Part shown: piece after piece, positions 51,911 to 59,895 of the stretch | Position numbering within the stretch: position 1 is the first letter of the stretch | How the letters are laid out: every line of letters starts with the position of its first letter | Assembly (NCBI GenBank): GCA_963703605.1 | Contig: CAVPFC010000003.1 | Location: forward strand, 1 to 64,000 | Reading direction: 5' to 3' | DNA: 64,000 nucleotides | From: DASXKD01 sp963703605 | Lineage (GTDB): Bacteria > Actinomycetota > Actinomycetes > Streptosporangiales > Streptosporangiaceae | Notes under the pieces: model-generated | Seen by the model: the letters and a program-made list of their open reading frames with translations, nothing else | What the model was told of the DNA's origin: nothing | Database searches by the model: none | Program-made: the position numbers and the translations under genes

Positions 51911-52576
51911 GTGACAGCGTCCAGGAAGGGCCAGGCTCCGGCCCGGGCCGCGGACGGCGCCTTGGGCGGGGCGGCGGGGTCGGGGCTAGCACCGCGGTCG
52001 CAGCGGCGCGCCCACATGGTCTCCCTCGCCGGTGAGCTCTTCGCGGAGAAGGGCTACCGCGCCACCACGGTACGCGAGATCGCGGACGCCGCCGGGATAT
52101 TGTCCGGAAGCCTGTACCACCACTTCGACTCCAAGGAGTCGATCGGCGACGAGATCCTGTCCAGCTTCATCAACGAGGTGCTGGCCAACTACCGCGCGGC
52201 CGTCGCCTCGGCGCAGACCCCCCGGGCCGCGATCGAGCAGATCGTGCGCTCGACCAGCCATACCCTTTCGCAGCACCGGGCGGCCCTGGCGATGCTCCAG
52301 CACGACTGGAGCTTCTTCGCCACCCACCCCCGGTTCGCATACCTGCCCAAGGCCCTGCGCGAGATCGAGCGGATCTGGCTCACCCAGCTCGAGGCGGGCA
52401 AGCAGGCCGGCCTGTTCCGGCCGGACCTGGACGCGAAGCTCACCTACCGGCTGCTCCGCGACGTGCTGTGGATTCCCGAGCAGTGGCGCCGCACCCGCGG
52501 CTACAACACCGACCAGGTGGTGGACGGCTTCCTGCACATCCTCTTCGACGGCATCGCCGCCGCCCCCAGCCGGTGA
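51911..52576 (+). CDS. kstR2: KstR2-like TetR-family regulator
   Basis: 221 residues. HTH at about 35-80: AHMVSLAGELFAEKGYRATTVREIADAAGILSGSLYHHFDSKESIGDEIL. The GILSGSLYHHFDSKES run and the C-terminal FRPDLDAKLTYRLLRDVLWIPEQWRRTRGYNTDQVVDGFLHILFDGI match the layout of mycobacterial KstR2 (Rv3557c), which represses the HIP (ring C/D) regulon and is released by HIP-CoA. The acidic/Gly-rich first 30 residues are extra; GTG 51911 is the first in-frame start. The regulon genes nearby (ipdA, ipdB, ipdC, echA20, fadA6) and three operator-like sites strongly support the call. Confidence 0.8.
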   Translation: MTASRKGQAPARAADGALGGAAGSGLAPRSQRRAHMVSLAGELFAEKGYRATTVREIADAAGILSGSLYHHFDSKESIGDEILSSFINEVLANYRAAVASAQTPRAAIEQIVRSTSHTLSQHRAALAMLQHDWSFFATHPRFAYLPKALREIERIWLTQLEAGKQAGLFRPDLDAKLTYRLLRDVLWIPEQWRRTRGYNTDQVVDGFLHILFDGIAAAPSR

Positions 52577-52594
52577 CCCGGCTGTTAGGCTCTC

Positions 52595-52614
52595 ACCAAG
52601 CAAGCGTTTGGTTG
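52595..52614. promoter_or_regulatory. KstR2-like operator (site 2), before the SDR gene
   Basis: ACCAAGCAAGCGTTTGGTTG contains AGCAAGCGTTTGGT, one mismatch from the KstR2 consensus A-N-CAAG-N2-CTTG-N-T. It is the best of the three sites. It starts 18 bp after the kstR2 stop and ends 20 bp before the SDR start, so it can repress an SDR operon separately from kstR2. Confidence 0.65.
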
Positions 52615-52634
52615 ACCCGAGCCCGGGAGGAACC

Positions 52635-53397
52635 ATGGGCCGGCTCGACGGCAAGGTCGCCCTGATCACGGGCGGCGCCCGGGGCATGGGTAAGTCGCAC
52701 GTGCGCCACTTCGTCGCCGAAGGCGCGCGGGTCGTGTTCGGCGACGTGCTCGACGACAAGGGCGAGAAGGTGGCCGCCGGCCTGGACGAGCGGTCCTGCC
52801 GCTACGTCCATCACGACGTGACCAGCGAGACCGACTGGGCCGCCGCCGTCGCCACGGCGCTGGACGCCTTCGGCAAGCTCGACGTCCTGGTCAACAACGC
52901 GGGCATCCTGAAGTTCGCGGCGATCGCCGACATGCCCCTGGCGGACTTCCGGCGGATCCTCGAGGTCAACGCCGTCGGCTGCTGGCTCGGCATGAAGACG
53001 GCGATCGAGCCGATGCGGGCCGCGGGCGGCGGCTCGATCGTGAACATCTCCTCGATCGAGGGCTTCGCCGGGGCCGCCGGGCTGTCGGCCTACAGCGCCA
53101 GCAAGTTCGCGGTCCGCGGCATGACCAAGGCCGCCGCCCGGGAACTCGGCCAGTTCGGCATCCGGGTCAACTCGGTCCACCCCGGCGGGGTGATCACCAG
53201 CATGATCCTCAGCCAGGCCGAGGCCGCGGGCCAGACCGACCCCGAGGCGTTCCTGCGCGCGATGCCGCTGTCCCGGTTCGCCGAAGCCGGCCGAGATCTC
53301 CAGGCTGGTGGCGTTCCTGGCCTCGGACGAGTCGTCCTACTCGACCGGCAGCGAGTTCGTCGCCGACGGCGGCCTGCTGTCCGGGCCCGGGTACTGA
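52635..53397 (+). CDS. 3-alpha/20-beta-hydroxysteroid dehydrogenase-like SDR, one frameshift
   Basis: About 253 residues with one extra base near 53286 removed. Cofactor motif GKVALITGGARGMGKSHVRHFVAEGARVVFGDVLDDKGE, VLVNNAGILKF, catalytic Ser-Tyr-Lys in GSIVNISSIEGFAGAAGLSAYSASKFAVRGMTKAAARELG, and IRVNSVHPGGVITSMI. After FAE the next frame gives EISRLVAFLASDESSYSTGSEFVADGGLLSGPGY to the stop at 53397. The sequence is close to mycobacterial FabG3/20-beta-HSD (GARGMGxSHVR; SSIEGxAG; LASDESSYSTG). The start ATG 52635 follows GGGAGG; KstR2-like site 2 is just upstream. Confidence 0.82.
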
Positions 53398-53414
53398 GAC
53401 GAAGGAGCTCCACC

Positions 53415-54415
53415 ATGGACGACAGCGCTGAGCCTGGCGGGCCGCGTGGCGATCGTGACCGGCGCGGGGAACGGGCTGGGCCGGGCGGAGGCGCTCGCGC
53501 TCGCCGCGGCCGGTGCCCGTTTGATTCTCAACGACCTGGCGGGTGATGACGTACAGGCCACGGCTGACGAGATCGTGGCAGGCGGCGGGCAGGCCGCGGT
53601 CATCGCGGGTGACATCGGCGAATGGTCCACCGGCCAGCGACCTGGTGACCGCCGCACTGGACAGCTACGGGCAGCTGGACATCGTGGTCAACAACGCCGG
53701 GGTGCTCCGGGACCGGATGGTGTTCACGATGTCCGAGCAGGAGTGGGACCAGGTCATCCGGGTGCACCTGCGCGGCCACTTCGTGACCACCCGCTTCGCC
53801 ACGGCCCACTGGCGCGAGCGGAGCAAGGCGGCCGGCGCCCCGGTCTACGCCCGGATCGTGAACACCTCGTCCGAGGCGTTCCTGCTCGGCTCCGCCGGCC
53901 AGCCCAACTACGCCGCGGCCAAGGCCGGGATCGCCGCGCTCACCGTGACCACGGCGCGCAGTTGCGCCCGGTACGGGGTGCGCGCCAACGCGATCTGCCC
54001 GCGGGCCAGGACCGCGATGACCGCGGACCTGATGGGCGCGCCGCCGGACGGCGCGGTGGACCCGCTGGCCCCGCGGCACGTCGCGCCGCTGGTCGTGTAC
54101 CTGTCCAGCCCGGCGGCGGCCGGGCATCAACGGCGAGGTGTTCGTGGTGCACGGCGGCGTCGCCGCGGTCATGGACCCGCCCCGGGTCCGGGCCACGGTG
54201 CTGGCCGCCGACCACGGCTCGCCCGACGGCATGTGGACGCTGGACTCGGTGCACCGGGCCCTGGCACCGATGTTCGCCGCCCCGGCCGAAGCACCGCCCG
54301 GGGCCCGCCGCCGGCGGGCTTCGCCTGCGAGGACACGCTTTCCCTGGCCACCGAGACCATCGGCTTCCCCGGCGCCGGGCCGGCGGGAGCGGGGCATCCT
54401 GATGAAGCAGCGTGA
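53415..54415 (+). pseudogene. Hsd4A-like SDR, reading frame broken about four times
   Basis: ATG 53415 follows AAGGAG. The sequence reads DDSAE in one frame, LAGRVAIVTGAGNGLGRAEALALAAAGARLILNDLAGDD in a second, then from 53640 ALDSYGQLDIVVNNAGVLRDRMVFTMSEQEWDQVIRVHLRGHFVTTRFATAHWRE...IVNTSSEAFLLGSAGQPNYAAAKAGIAALT in a third. From 54121 INGEVFVVHGGVAAVMDPPRVRATVLA is in a fourth stretch, and after 54300 FACEDTLSLATETIGFPGAG returns to the third. All conserved SDR blocks are present in order, as in mycobacterial Hsd4A/Rv3548c-type steroid beta-hydroxyacyl-CoA dehydrogenases (about 300 residues). Four breaks in 1 kb, at G/C runs, suggest a poor-quality stretch. Confidence 0.7.
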
Positions 54416-54869
54416 CCGGGTCGCGATGACGGCCGATGAGGTGGCCGACCTGCTGGCCGCGTCCCGCAAGCTCCAGCTCGCGACGATCAACCCCGACGGG
54501 ACGCCGCACCTGGTGACGATGTTCTACGTCATGCTCGGCGGCCGGATCGCGTTCTGGACCTACCGCGCCTCGCAGAAGGCGCGCAACCTGGCCCGCGATC
54601 CCCGGCTGACCTGCCTGGTCGAGACCGGGGAGGACTACTTCGAGCTGCGCGGGGTGCAGGTGGTGGGCCTGGCCCGGCTGGTCGAGGAGCCGGCCGGGGT
54701 GCTGGAGATCGGCCGCGCCGTAGCCGGAGGCTTGGCCGGCGTGCCCGCCGATGCGGTGGACGACTACGTCGCGCACGCCGCCCGTAAGCGAGTCGGCTAC
54801 GTGGTCGACCCGGTGAAGCTCATCTCCTGGGACCACAGCAAGCTCCTGCCCGCACCCCCGTCGGCATGA
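54402..54869 (+). CDS. pyridoxamine-5'-phosphate-oxidase-fold (FMN/F420-type split barrel) protein
   Basis: 155 residues. ADLLAASRKLQLATINPDGTPHLVTMFYVMLGGRIAFWTYRASQKARNLARDPRLTCLVETGEDYFELRGVQVVGLARLVEE is the split-barrel FMN/F420-binding core. Members include F420-dependent reductases and heme or biliverdin proteins; which flavin is used is not decided by sequence. It overlaps the end of the Hsd4A-like gene by 14 bp and is the last gene of this operon. Mycobacterial ddn (F420 nitroreductase) is likewise next to Rv3548c, but this is a different subfamily. Confidence 0.82.
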   Translation: MKQRDRVAMTADEVADLLAASRKLQLATINPDGTPHLVTMFYVMLGGRIAFWTYRASQKARNLARDPRLTCLVETGEDYFELRGVQVVGLARLVEEPAGVLEIGRAVAGGLAGVPADAVDDYVAHAARKRVGYVVDPVKLISWDHSKLLPAPPSA

Positions 54870-55094
54870 TCATGGGACGGAGCGGATGCGCCAGACGCAG
54901 AGCGCGCCGGCCACGCCACGCGATCCACCGCCCGGCGGCCCGCTGGGTGGGCTCGGCGGCGATGCCGGAGACGCCGCCGGCGCTCCCGGCCGCCGCGCCA
55001 GGCTCCCGCGCGGCCACCGCCTCCCGCCCCGGCAGCGGGCGGGCATCGCCGAAGCCGGCGCCTCGGTCATGGCGCGTCAACCCCCGGCCGGGCG

Positions 55095-56603
55095 CTACAT
55101 CATCTCGTCGGTGAACGGCAGCAGCACGGTCTTGACCTCGGTGTAGGACTCGATCGCGGTGCGCCCGCCCTCGCGGCCGAGCCCGGACTGCTGGTAGCCG
55201 CCGAACGCCACGTGCGGCTCGAGCTGGTAGCCGTTGATGCCGACGGTGCCGGCCCGGATGGCCTTGGTCATCCGGATCGCCCGCTTGATGTCGCTGGTCC
55301 AGACCGTGGCGGCGAGCCCGTACTGGGTGTCGTTGGCGATCCGGAGCGCCTCGTCCTCGTCGCTGAACGGGATGACCGACAGCACCGGCCCGAAGATCTC
55401 CTCCCGGGCGATGCTCATGTCGTTGGACACGTCGGTGAACAGCGTGGGCGCGACGAAGTTGCCGGCCGCGAGGTCACCTTCGCCACGGGTGCCGCCGCTG
55501 ACCAGCCGGGCACCGGCCGCCTGGCCCTCGGCGATCAGCCCGAGTACCCGGTCCAGCTGCCGGGTGTTGATCAGCGGCGACGAGGTGACCGCGGGGTCGA
55601 ACGGGTTGCCGTAGCTGACCATCCCGCCGATCACCTCAGCCATGGCGAGGAACTCGTCGGCGACGTCCCGGTGCACCAGCGCCCGGGTCTGCGCCAGGCA
55701 GACCTGCCCGGACAGCCCGAGGGTGACGGTGCCCATGGTGATCGCCGCGGCCGTGGACACGTCCGCGTCGGCGAACACCAGGGCCGGGCTCTTGCCGCCC
55801 AGCTCCAGGCTGACCCGCTTGAACCCGTCCGCCGACGCCGCGACGATCTTGCGGCCGACGGCCCGGCTGCCGGTGAACGACAGCTTGTTGACCATGGGGT
55901 GGTTGATCAGCGCGTCGCCGGTCGGCTCGCCGGGGCCGGTCACGATGTTCAGCACCCCGGCCGGCAGGCCGGCCTCCTGCATCAGCGCGGCAAGGCGCAG
56001 CACCGCGAACGTCGCGTACTCCGACGGCTTGGCCACGATCGTGCAGCCGGCCGCGAGCGCCGGGGCGGCCTTCTGCGCGAACAGCAGCAGCGGCGCGTTC
56101 CACGGGATGATCGCACCGACCACGCCGACCGGCTCGCGCAGCGTCATGACCAGGTGGTCGCCGCCCTGATACGGCGGCAGCGTCTCGCCGGCCAGCTTGT
56201 CCACCCACCCCGCGTGGTGGTCGAACACGTCGGCGACGAAGTTCGCCGACATCCCGTAGACCGAGCCGAAGCTCAGCGGCACGCTGTTGTCCAGCGCCTG
56301 GAGCGCGAGCAGTTCGTCGCCGTGCTCGCGGACCAGGTCGGCTACCCGGCGCAGCACCCGCATGCGCTCACCGGCCCGGGTCTTCGGCCACGGCCCCTCG
56401 TCGAAGGCCCGGCGCGCCGCACGGACGGCCGCGTCGACGTCCTCCGGCCCGGCGATCGGGAAGGACGCCACCTCCTCGCCGGTGGCGGGGTGGCTGTGGC
56501 TCCAGGCCTCACCCGACCGGGCCGCGGCCCATTCCCCGTCGATCAGGATGCGCCCCTCGGACAGGCCGATCTCATCGCGATGCGGCTTGATCGATGCAAC
56601 CAT
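55095..56603 (-). CDS. aldehyde dehydrogenase (NAD(P)-dependent)
   Basis: 502 residues. GVVGAIIPWNAPLLLFAQKAAPALAAGCTIVAKPSEYA (cofactor), SFTGSRAVGRKI, LELGGKSPALVFADAD (catalytic Glu) and GQVCLAQTRALVH with the nucleophile Cys (about 300). C-terminus GINGYQLEPHVAFGGYQQSGLGREGG. Oxidises an aldehyde to acid. A perfect KstR-type palindrome lies 14-27 bp before the ATG, so it is probably induced with steroid degradation and might act on a side-chain or ring aldehyde. Confidence 0.92.
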   Translation of the reverse strand: MVASIKPHRDEIGLSEGRILIDGEWAAARSGEAWSHSHPATGEEVASFPIAGPEDVDAAVRAARRAFDEGPWPKTRAGERMRVLRRVADLVREHGDELLALQALDNSVPLSFGSVYGMSANFVADVFDHHAGWVDKLAGETLPPYQGGDHLVMTLREPVGVVGAIIPWNAPLLLFAQKAAPALAAGCTIVAKPSEYATFAVLRLAALMQEAGLPAGVLNIVTGPGEPTGDALINHPMVNKLSFTGSRAVGRKIVAASADGFKRVSLELGGKSPALVFADADVSTAAAITMGTVTLGLSGQVCLAQTRALVHRDVADEFLAMAEVIGGMVSYGNPFDPAVTSSPLINTRQLDRVLGLIAEGQAAGARLVSGGTRGEGDLAAGNFVAPTLFTDVSNDMSIAREEIFGPVLSVIPFSDEDEALRIANDTQYGLAATVWTSDIKRAIRMTKAIRAGTVGINGYQLEPHVAFGGYQQSGLGREGGRTAIESYTEVKTVLLPFTDEMM

Positions 56604-56616
56604 GGCCAGCTCCTAG

Positions 56617-56630
56617 TAGAACACGTTCTA
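56617..56630. promoter_or_regulatory. perfect KstR-type palindrome before the aldehyde dehydrogenase
   Basis: TAGAACACGTTCTA is fully palindromic and fits T-N2-AAC-N2-GTT-N2-A at every fixed position. Flanking CTAG on one side extends the symmetry. It begins 14 bp upstream of the aldehyde dehydrogenase ATG at 56603. Confidence 0.75.
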
Positions 56631-56740
56631 GTCGCTGCGAGCGTACACCGGACCCTGCACCCTCGCCAGGTGGGCACCTCGCCCGGGCGCAGGGGTGTGC
56701 GTGTGTTCAGGGGCTGGCGTGCGGCCCGCCGCCGGCATGG

Positions 56741-58054
56741 CTAGCGGCCTTGTTCACCGACCTTCGGCCGGGCTGGTGCCGGGGCGTCCGCGCGGATGAG
56801 TGCCGGGGCATGCGGTACCGCGACCCGGTTCAGCCGCGGCGCGATTACGTCCTTGCGCCGCGCGACGATCCGGTAGGCGAAGGACACGTTGCTCGTGCCG
56901 CCGCCGGCTTCGCGTACGGCGAAGCCGGCCGCGGTCTTGCCCTCGACGATCAGGCCCTTGCACTGGCCCTCGGCCTGGAGGAACACGTGGTATTCGCCCA
57001 CGTCGACGGTCTGGGCGAACTCGGGGTCGATCCGGACGGAGGCCGAGCCGCGGGACAGCCGCGCCGAGCCGAAGTCCTCGAACCAGCACTCGGGGCTTTC
57101 CATGCAGTACAGCGTCAGGTGCCCGTTGCCGTCCTCGGCCGGGACCACGGCCGACTTCGTGCCGGTCGCGCCGATGTTGCCGAAGCCGTAGAAGGCCCAG
57201 TTGCCCGAGGAGTCCGCCGTCCGGCCCACCACTCCCGCCTGCGACGCGACCACGACCTGGCCGTACACCCCATTGCCGGAGTGGCTGACACCGACGACGG
57301 CGTAGTTGTTGGGGCTGTTGCCAAAGACCCCGTAGCCGCTGGTGCTTGCCCCGTAGACCGCGGTCCCGGTGTCCGCCGATCCCTGTACTGCGTTACCGGA
57401 GACCGCGGCCCCGGACACGCCAGTTCCGTCGTCGGCCTCGCCGTAGACGCCGGTCCCGCCCGAGTGGACGACGCCCTGGACCCCCGTACCGGTGCTGGTA
57501 GAGCCGTATACTCCGATGCCGCTGGGCGCCTTCCCGTACACCCCCCAGCCGGACCCGCCCTGCGAACCGTAGACCCCGATTCCCGATCCGCTCGTGCCGT
57601 TGTTCACGCCGCGCACCCCCGCGGACAAATCGCCCGGCGACGTGCTGGTGATGGTGCCCCGCACCGCCGCCGCGCCCTGGGCGGTCGACCCGCTGGATCC
57701 GCTCACCCCGATCCCCTTGTGCGCGGTTCCCTTGACGGCCTCTCCCTTTCCGGTGTTGGTGGCGGTGACGGCTGGTTTGCTGGTCGAGCTGGTGAACGAC
57801 GCCGGGCCCGAGGTAGCCGCGCTCGCCGCACCTGCGGGCTCGATCAGCATGGCGCCCACGACTCCCGCCGCTCCCGCGGCGGCCGTCCTGACCATGCCCC
57901 GGCGCGTCAGCCCGGGAGGGCGCGGATCGCCGCCCGCCAGATCACCGGCAACCGGGCCCGCCGCCGGTGCGGTGGACCCTGCCTCGAGGCGCTCGATCCG
58001 GGCTTGCTGCTCTTCCAGCCGCGCCAAGAGCTCGCCGATCGTGGGTGTTGCCAT
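56741..58054 (-). CDS. Tat-signal protein with glycine-rich beta-helix-like repeats
   Basis: About 437 residues from ATG 58054. The N-terminus (about 1-30) is a coiled coil, TIGELLARLEEQQARIERLEA. It is followed by a twin-arginine motif, LTRRGMVRTAAAGAAGVVGAMLIEPAG (about 51-76), unusually far from the N-terminus. Residues about 90-290 are some 15 repeats of G(V/I)xGxSxxGxGVxGxx, a pattern typical of left-handed or trimeric beta-helices, as in phage tail-fibre-like and surface proteins. The C-terminal 130 residues (FEDFGSARLSRGSASVRIDPEFAQTVDVGEYHVFLQAEGQCKGLIVEGKTAAGFAVRE) form a separate adhesin-like domain. Function unknown; its place inside the steroid locus is unexplained. Confidence 0.75.
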   Translation of the reverse strand: MATPTIGELLARLEEQQARIERLEAGSTAPAAGPVAGDLAGGDPRPPGLTRRGMVRTAAAGAAGVVGAMLIEPAGAASAATSGPASFTSSTSKPAVTATNTGKGEAVKGTAHKGIGVSGSSGSTAQGAAAVRGTITSTSPGDLSAGVRGVNNGTSGSGIGVYGSQGGSGWGVYGKAPSGIGVYGSTSTGTGVQGVVHSGGTGVYGEADDGTGVSGAAVSGNAVQGSADTGTAVYGASTSGYGVFGNSPNNYAVVGVSHSGNGVYGQVVVASQAGVVGRTADSSGNWAFYGFGNIGATGTKSAVVPAEDGNGHLTLYCMESPECWFEDFGSARLSRGSASVRIDPEFAQTVDVGEYHVFLQAEGQCKGLIVEGKTAAGFAVREAGGGTSNVSFAYRIVARRKDVIAPRLNRVAVPHAPALIRADAPAPARPKVGEQGR

Positions 58055-58167
58055 GGGTGGTTCCTTCCCGAGCATCGTTACCGGTTTCCTTGGCCACACA
58101 TCATTCAGGCCTTACAGGCTTGAGGGACGAGGGTCTCTGGTGATACGCCGGAAATGTATGACTTCGG

Positions 58168-58944
58168 TCACCTTTGCCGGTTGAGGAAGGCGGGCCACTC
58201 GCCGCCGCCGTGCAGGAGCAGCGCGGCGCCGCTGACGTAGCCCGCCAGCGGGGAGGCCAGGAACAGGCAGGCGTCCGCGACATCGCCCGGAGTGGCCAGC
58301 CGGCCGAGCGGAATGGTTCCGGCGACCGCTTCGGTCCCGCCCACATCGTCGAAGTGCGCGGCGCTGGCCGACTCAGTCGCAACCGGCCCGGCCACGATGG
58401 CGTTCACCCGGACCCTGGGCGCCCACTCGACCGCGAGGCTGGCGGCCAGGTGGTGCAGGCCGGCCTTGGCCGCGCCGTAGGCGGCGGTGCCGGGCGACGG
58501 CCGCACCCCGCTGACGCTACCGATCATGATGATCGACCCGCCCTCGGGCTGGCCCTGCATGACCGCGTTGGCGCTCTGCGCCACGTGCAGCGGCGCGATC
58601 AGGTTCAGCTCAATGACCTTGGCGTGAAACCGGGGCGACGCGGTGGCGGCCGCCGCGTACGGCGACCCGCCCGCGTTGCTGACCACCACGTCCACCCGGC
58701 CGAAGCGGCCGGCCGCGTACTGGACGAGCCGCTGGGCCTCCGCCGGGTCACGGACGTCCGCGCGGGCGAAGACGGCGCCCCGCCCGTCCGCCGCCGGCAG
58801 CGGGGCCGCATCGGATGGCTCGGTCCGGCCGCAGACAACCACCTGGGCGCCCGCCCGCAGGAACGCCCGGGCGATGCCCGCGCCGATGCCCCTGGTGCCC
58901 CCGGTGACGATCACCGTCCGGCCCGCGTAATCGACGGCACGCAT
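58168..58944 (-). CDS. short-chain dehydrogenase (Rv3549c-like position)
   Basis: About 258 residues. TVIVTGGTRGIGAGIARAFLRAGAQVVVCGRTE (cofactor), VDVVVSNAGGSPY, and catalytic GSIIMIGSVSGVRPSPGTAAYGAAKAGLHHLAASLAVEW (Ser, Tyr, Lys). C-terminus PLGRLATPGDVADACLFLASPLAGYVSGAALLLHGGGEWPAF. ATG 58944 is chosen because the open frame to 58971 would start inside the KstR2-like site at 58967. Divergent to echA20, exactly as the mycobacterial Rv3549c SDR is to echA20. Likely acts on ring-opened HIP-CoA derivatives. Confidence 0.85.
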   Translation of the reverse strand: MRAVDYAGRTVIVTGGTRGIGAGIARAFLRAGAQVVVCGRTEPSDAAPLPAADGRGAVFARADVRDPAEAQRLVQYAAGRFGRVDVVVSNAGGSPYAAAATASPRFHAKVIELNLIAPLHVAQSANAVMQGQPEGGSIIMIGSVSGVRPSPGTAAYGAAKAGLHHLAASLAVEWAPRVRVNAIVAGPVATESASAAHFDDVGGTEAVAGTIPLGRLATPGDVADACLFLASPLAGYVSGAALLLHGGGEWPAFLNRQR

Positions 58945-58966
58945 GTGCCACATGTTAGGCTTGCGA

Positions 58967-58986
58967 CCCAAGCAAACGCTAGGTTG
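58967..58986. promoter_or_regulatory. KstR2-like operator (site 3), SDR/echA20 divergent gap
   Basis: CCCAAGCAAACGCTAGGTTG, matching 52595-52614 at 16 of 20 bases. The inner AGCAAACGCTAGGT has two symmetrical changes from the KstR2 consensus. It lies 23 bp before the SDR start and about 150 bp before echA20, so it may control both. Confidence 0.6.
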
Positions 58987-59015
58987 CGTGCTTGGCGTAC
59001 GCCGAGCCGGCTCGA

Positions 59016-59092
59016 CCTGCTCGCTGATCTCTGATCAGCTTCGCCGAAGGGCCGCGGTGCTAGCCCGGGGGCCGAGCCCCCCGGAACCCCCG
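59016..59092. repeat. dispersed two-hairpin repeat, copy C
   Basis: CCTGCTCGCTGATC-TCT-GATCAGCTTCGCCG, then a second hairpin GGGGGC-CGA-GCCCCC. It matches copy A (23211-23290) and, in its first half, copy B (24301-24342). Here it sits in a divergent gap, between the KstR2-like site and the echA20 start, so it is not simply a terminator. Confidence 0.75.
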
Positions 59093-59133
59093 CAATTGGC
59101 GGTTGCGGTGCGGTTGTTTGGCTTCTGTCCGTG

Positions 59134-59895
59134 ATGACTGCGAGGCGCGGTATGGGGATCGACCTGCGCAGCGGCGGCGGCATCGCCGAGGTTGTCCTGG
59201 ACTTCCCGCCGGTCAACGCGCCGCCGGTGCAGGGCTGGTTCGACCTGGCCGGCGCCGTTGCCGCCGCGGGTGCCGACCCGGCCACGCGCGCGGTGATCCT
59301 GGCCGCCGAGGGCCGCGGTTTCTGCGCGGGCGTGGACATCAAGCAGATGCAGCGCACCCCCGGCCACGAGGCGCTGGTGGGTGCCAACCGGGGCTGCTTC
59401 GCCGCGTTCGCCGCGGTCTACGACTGCGCGGTGCCGGTGATCGCCGCGGTGCAGGGCTTCTGCCTCGGCGGCGGGGTCGGCCTGGCCGGCAGCGCCGACC
59501 TCGTCGTCGCGGCCGAGGACGCCTATTTCGGCCTGCCCGAGGTCGACCGCGGGGCGCTCGGCGCGGCGACGCACCTGTCCCGGCTGGTGCCGCAGCAGCT
59601 GATGCGCACGATGGTGTACACCTGCCGGACGGTCACCGCGCGGCAGTTGCTGGGCTTTGGCACCGTGCTGGACGTGGTGCCGCCGGCCGAACTGCGGGCG
59701 GCCGCGCGCGCCGTCGCCGCCGAGATCGCCGCCAAGGACCCGGCCGTCATCCGGCTGGCCAAGCAGTCCCTGAACGGCATCGACCCGGTCGACGTCAAGC
59801 GCTCCTACCGGTACGAGCAGGGCTTCACCTTCGAGCTCAACCTCACCGGCGTGTCCGACGCCGCCCGCCAGGCGTTCGTCGACGGGCAGCGCTGA
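59134..59895 (+). CDS. echA20: EchA20-like (ring D hydrolase, crotonase family) steroid-degradation enzyme
   Basis: About 253 residues. Crotonase core: AVILAAEGRGFCAGVDIKQMQRTPGHEALVGANRGCFAAFAAVYDCAVPVIAAVQGFCLGGGVGLAGSADLVVAAEDAYFGLPEVDRGALGAATHLSRLVPQQLMRTMVYT. The GRGF.AGVDIK.MQRT, ANRGCFAAF and EVDRGALGAATHLSRLVPQ runs match mycobacterial EchA20 (Rv3550) closely. In that pathway it opens ring D of HIEC-CoA to COCHEA-CoA. Start GTG 59131, ATG 59134 or ATG 59152. Stop overlaps ipdA (TGATG). The CoA-transferase-like partners follow immediately. Confidence 0.88.
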   Translation: MTARRGMGIDLRSGGGIAEVVLDFPPVNAPPVQGWFDLAGAVAAAGADPATRAVILAAEGRGFCAGVDIKQMQRTPGHEALVGANRGCFAAFAAVYDCAVPVIAAVQGFCLGGGVGLAGSADLVVAAEDAYFGLPEVDRGALGAATHLSRLVPQQLMRTMVYTCRTVTARQLLGFGTVLDVVPPAELRAAARAVAAEIAAKDPAVIRLAKQSLNGIDPVDVKRSYRYEQGFTFELNLTGVSDAARQAFVDGQR

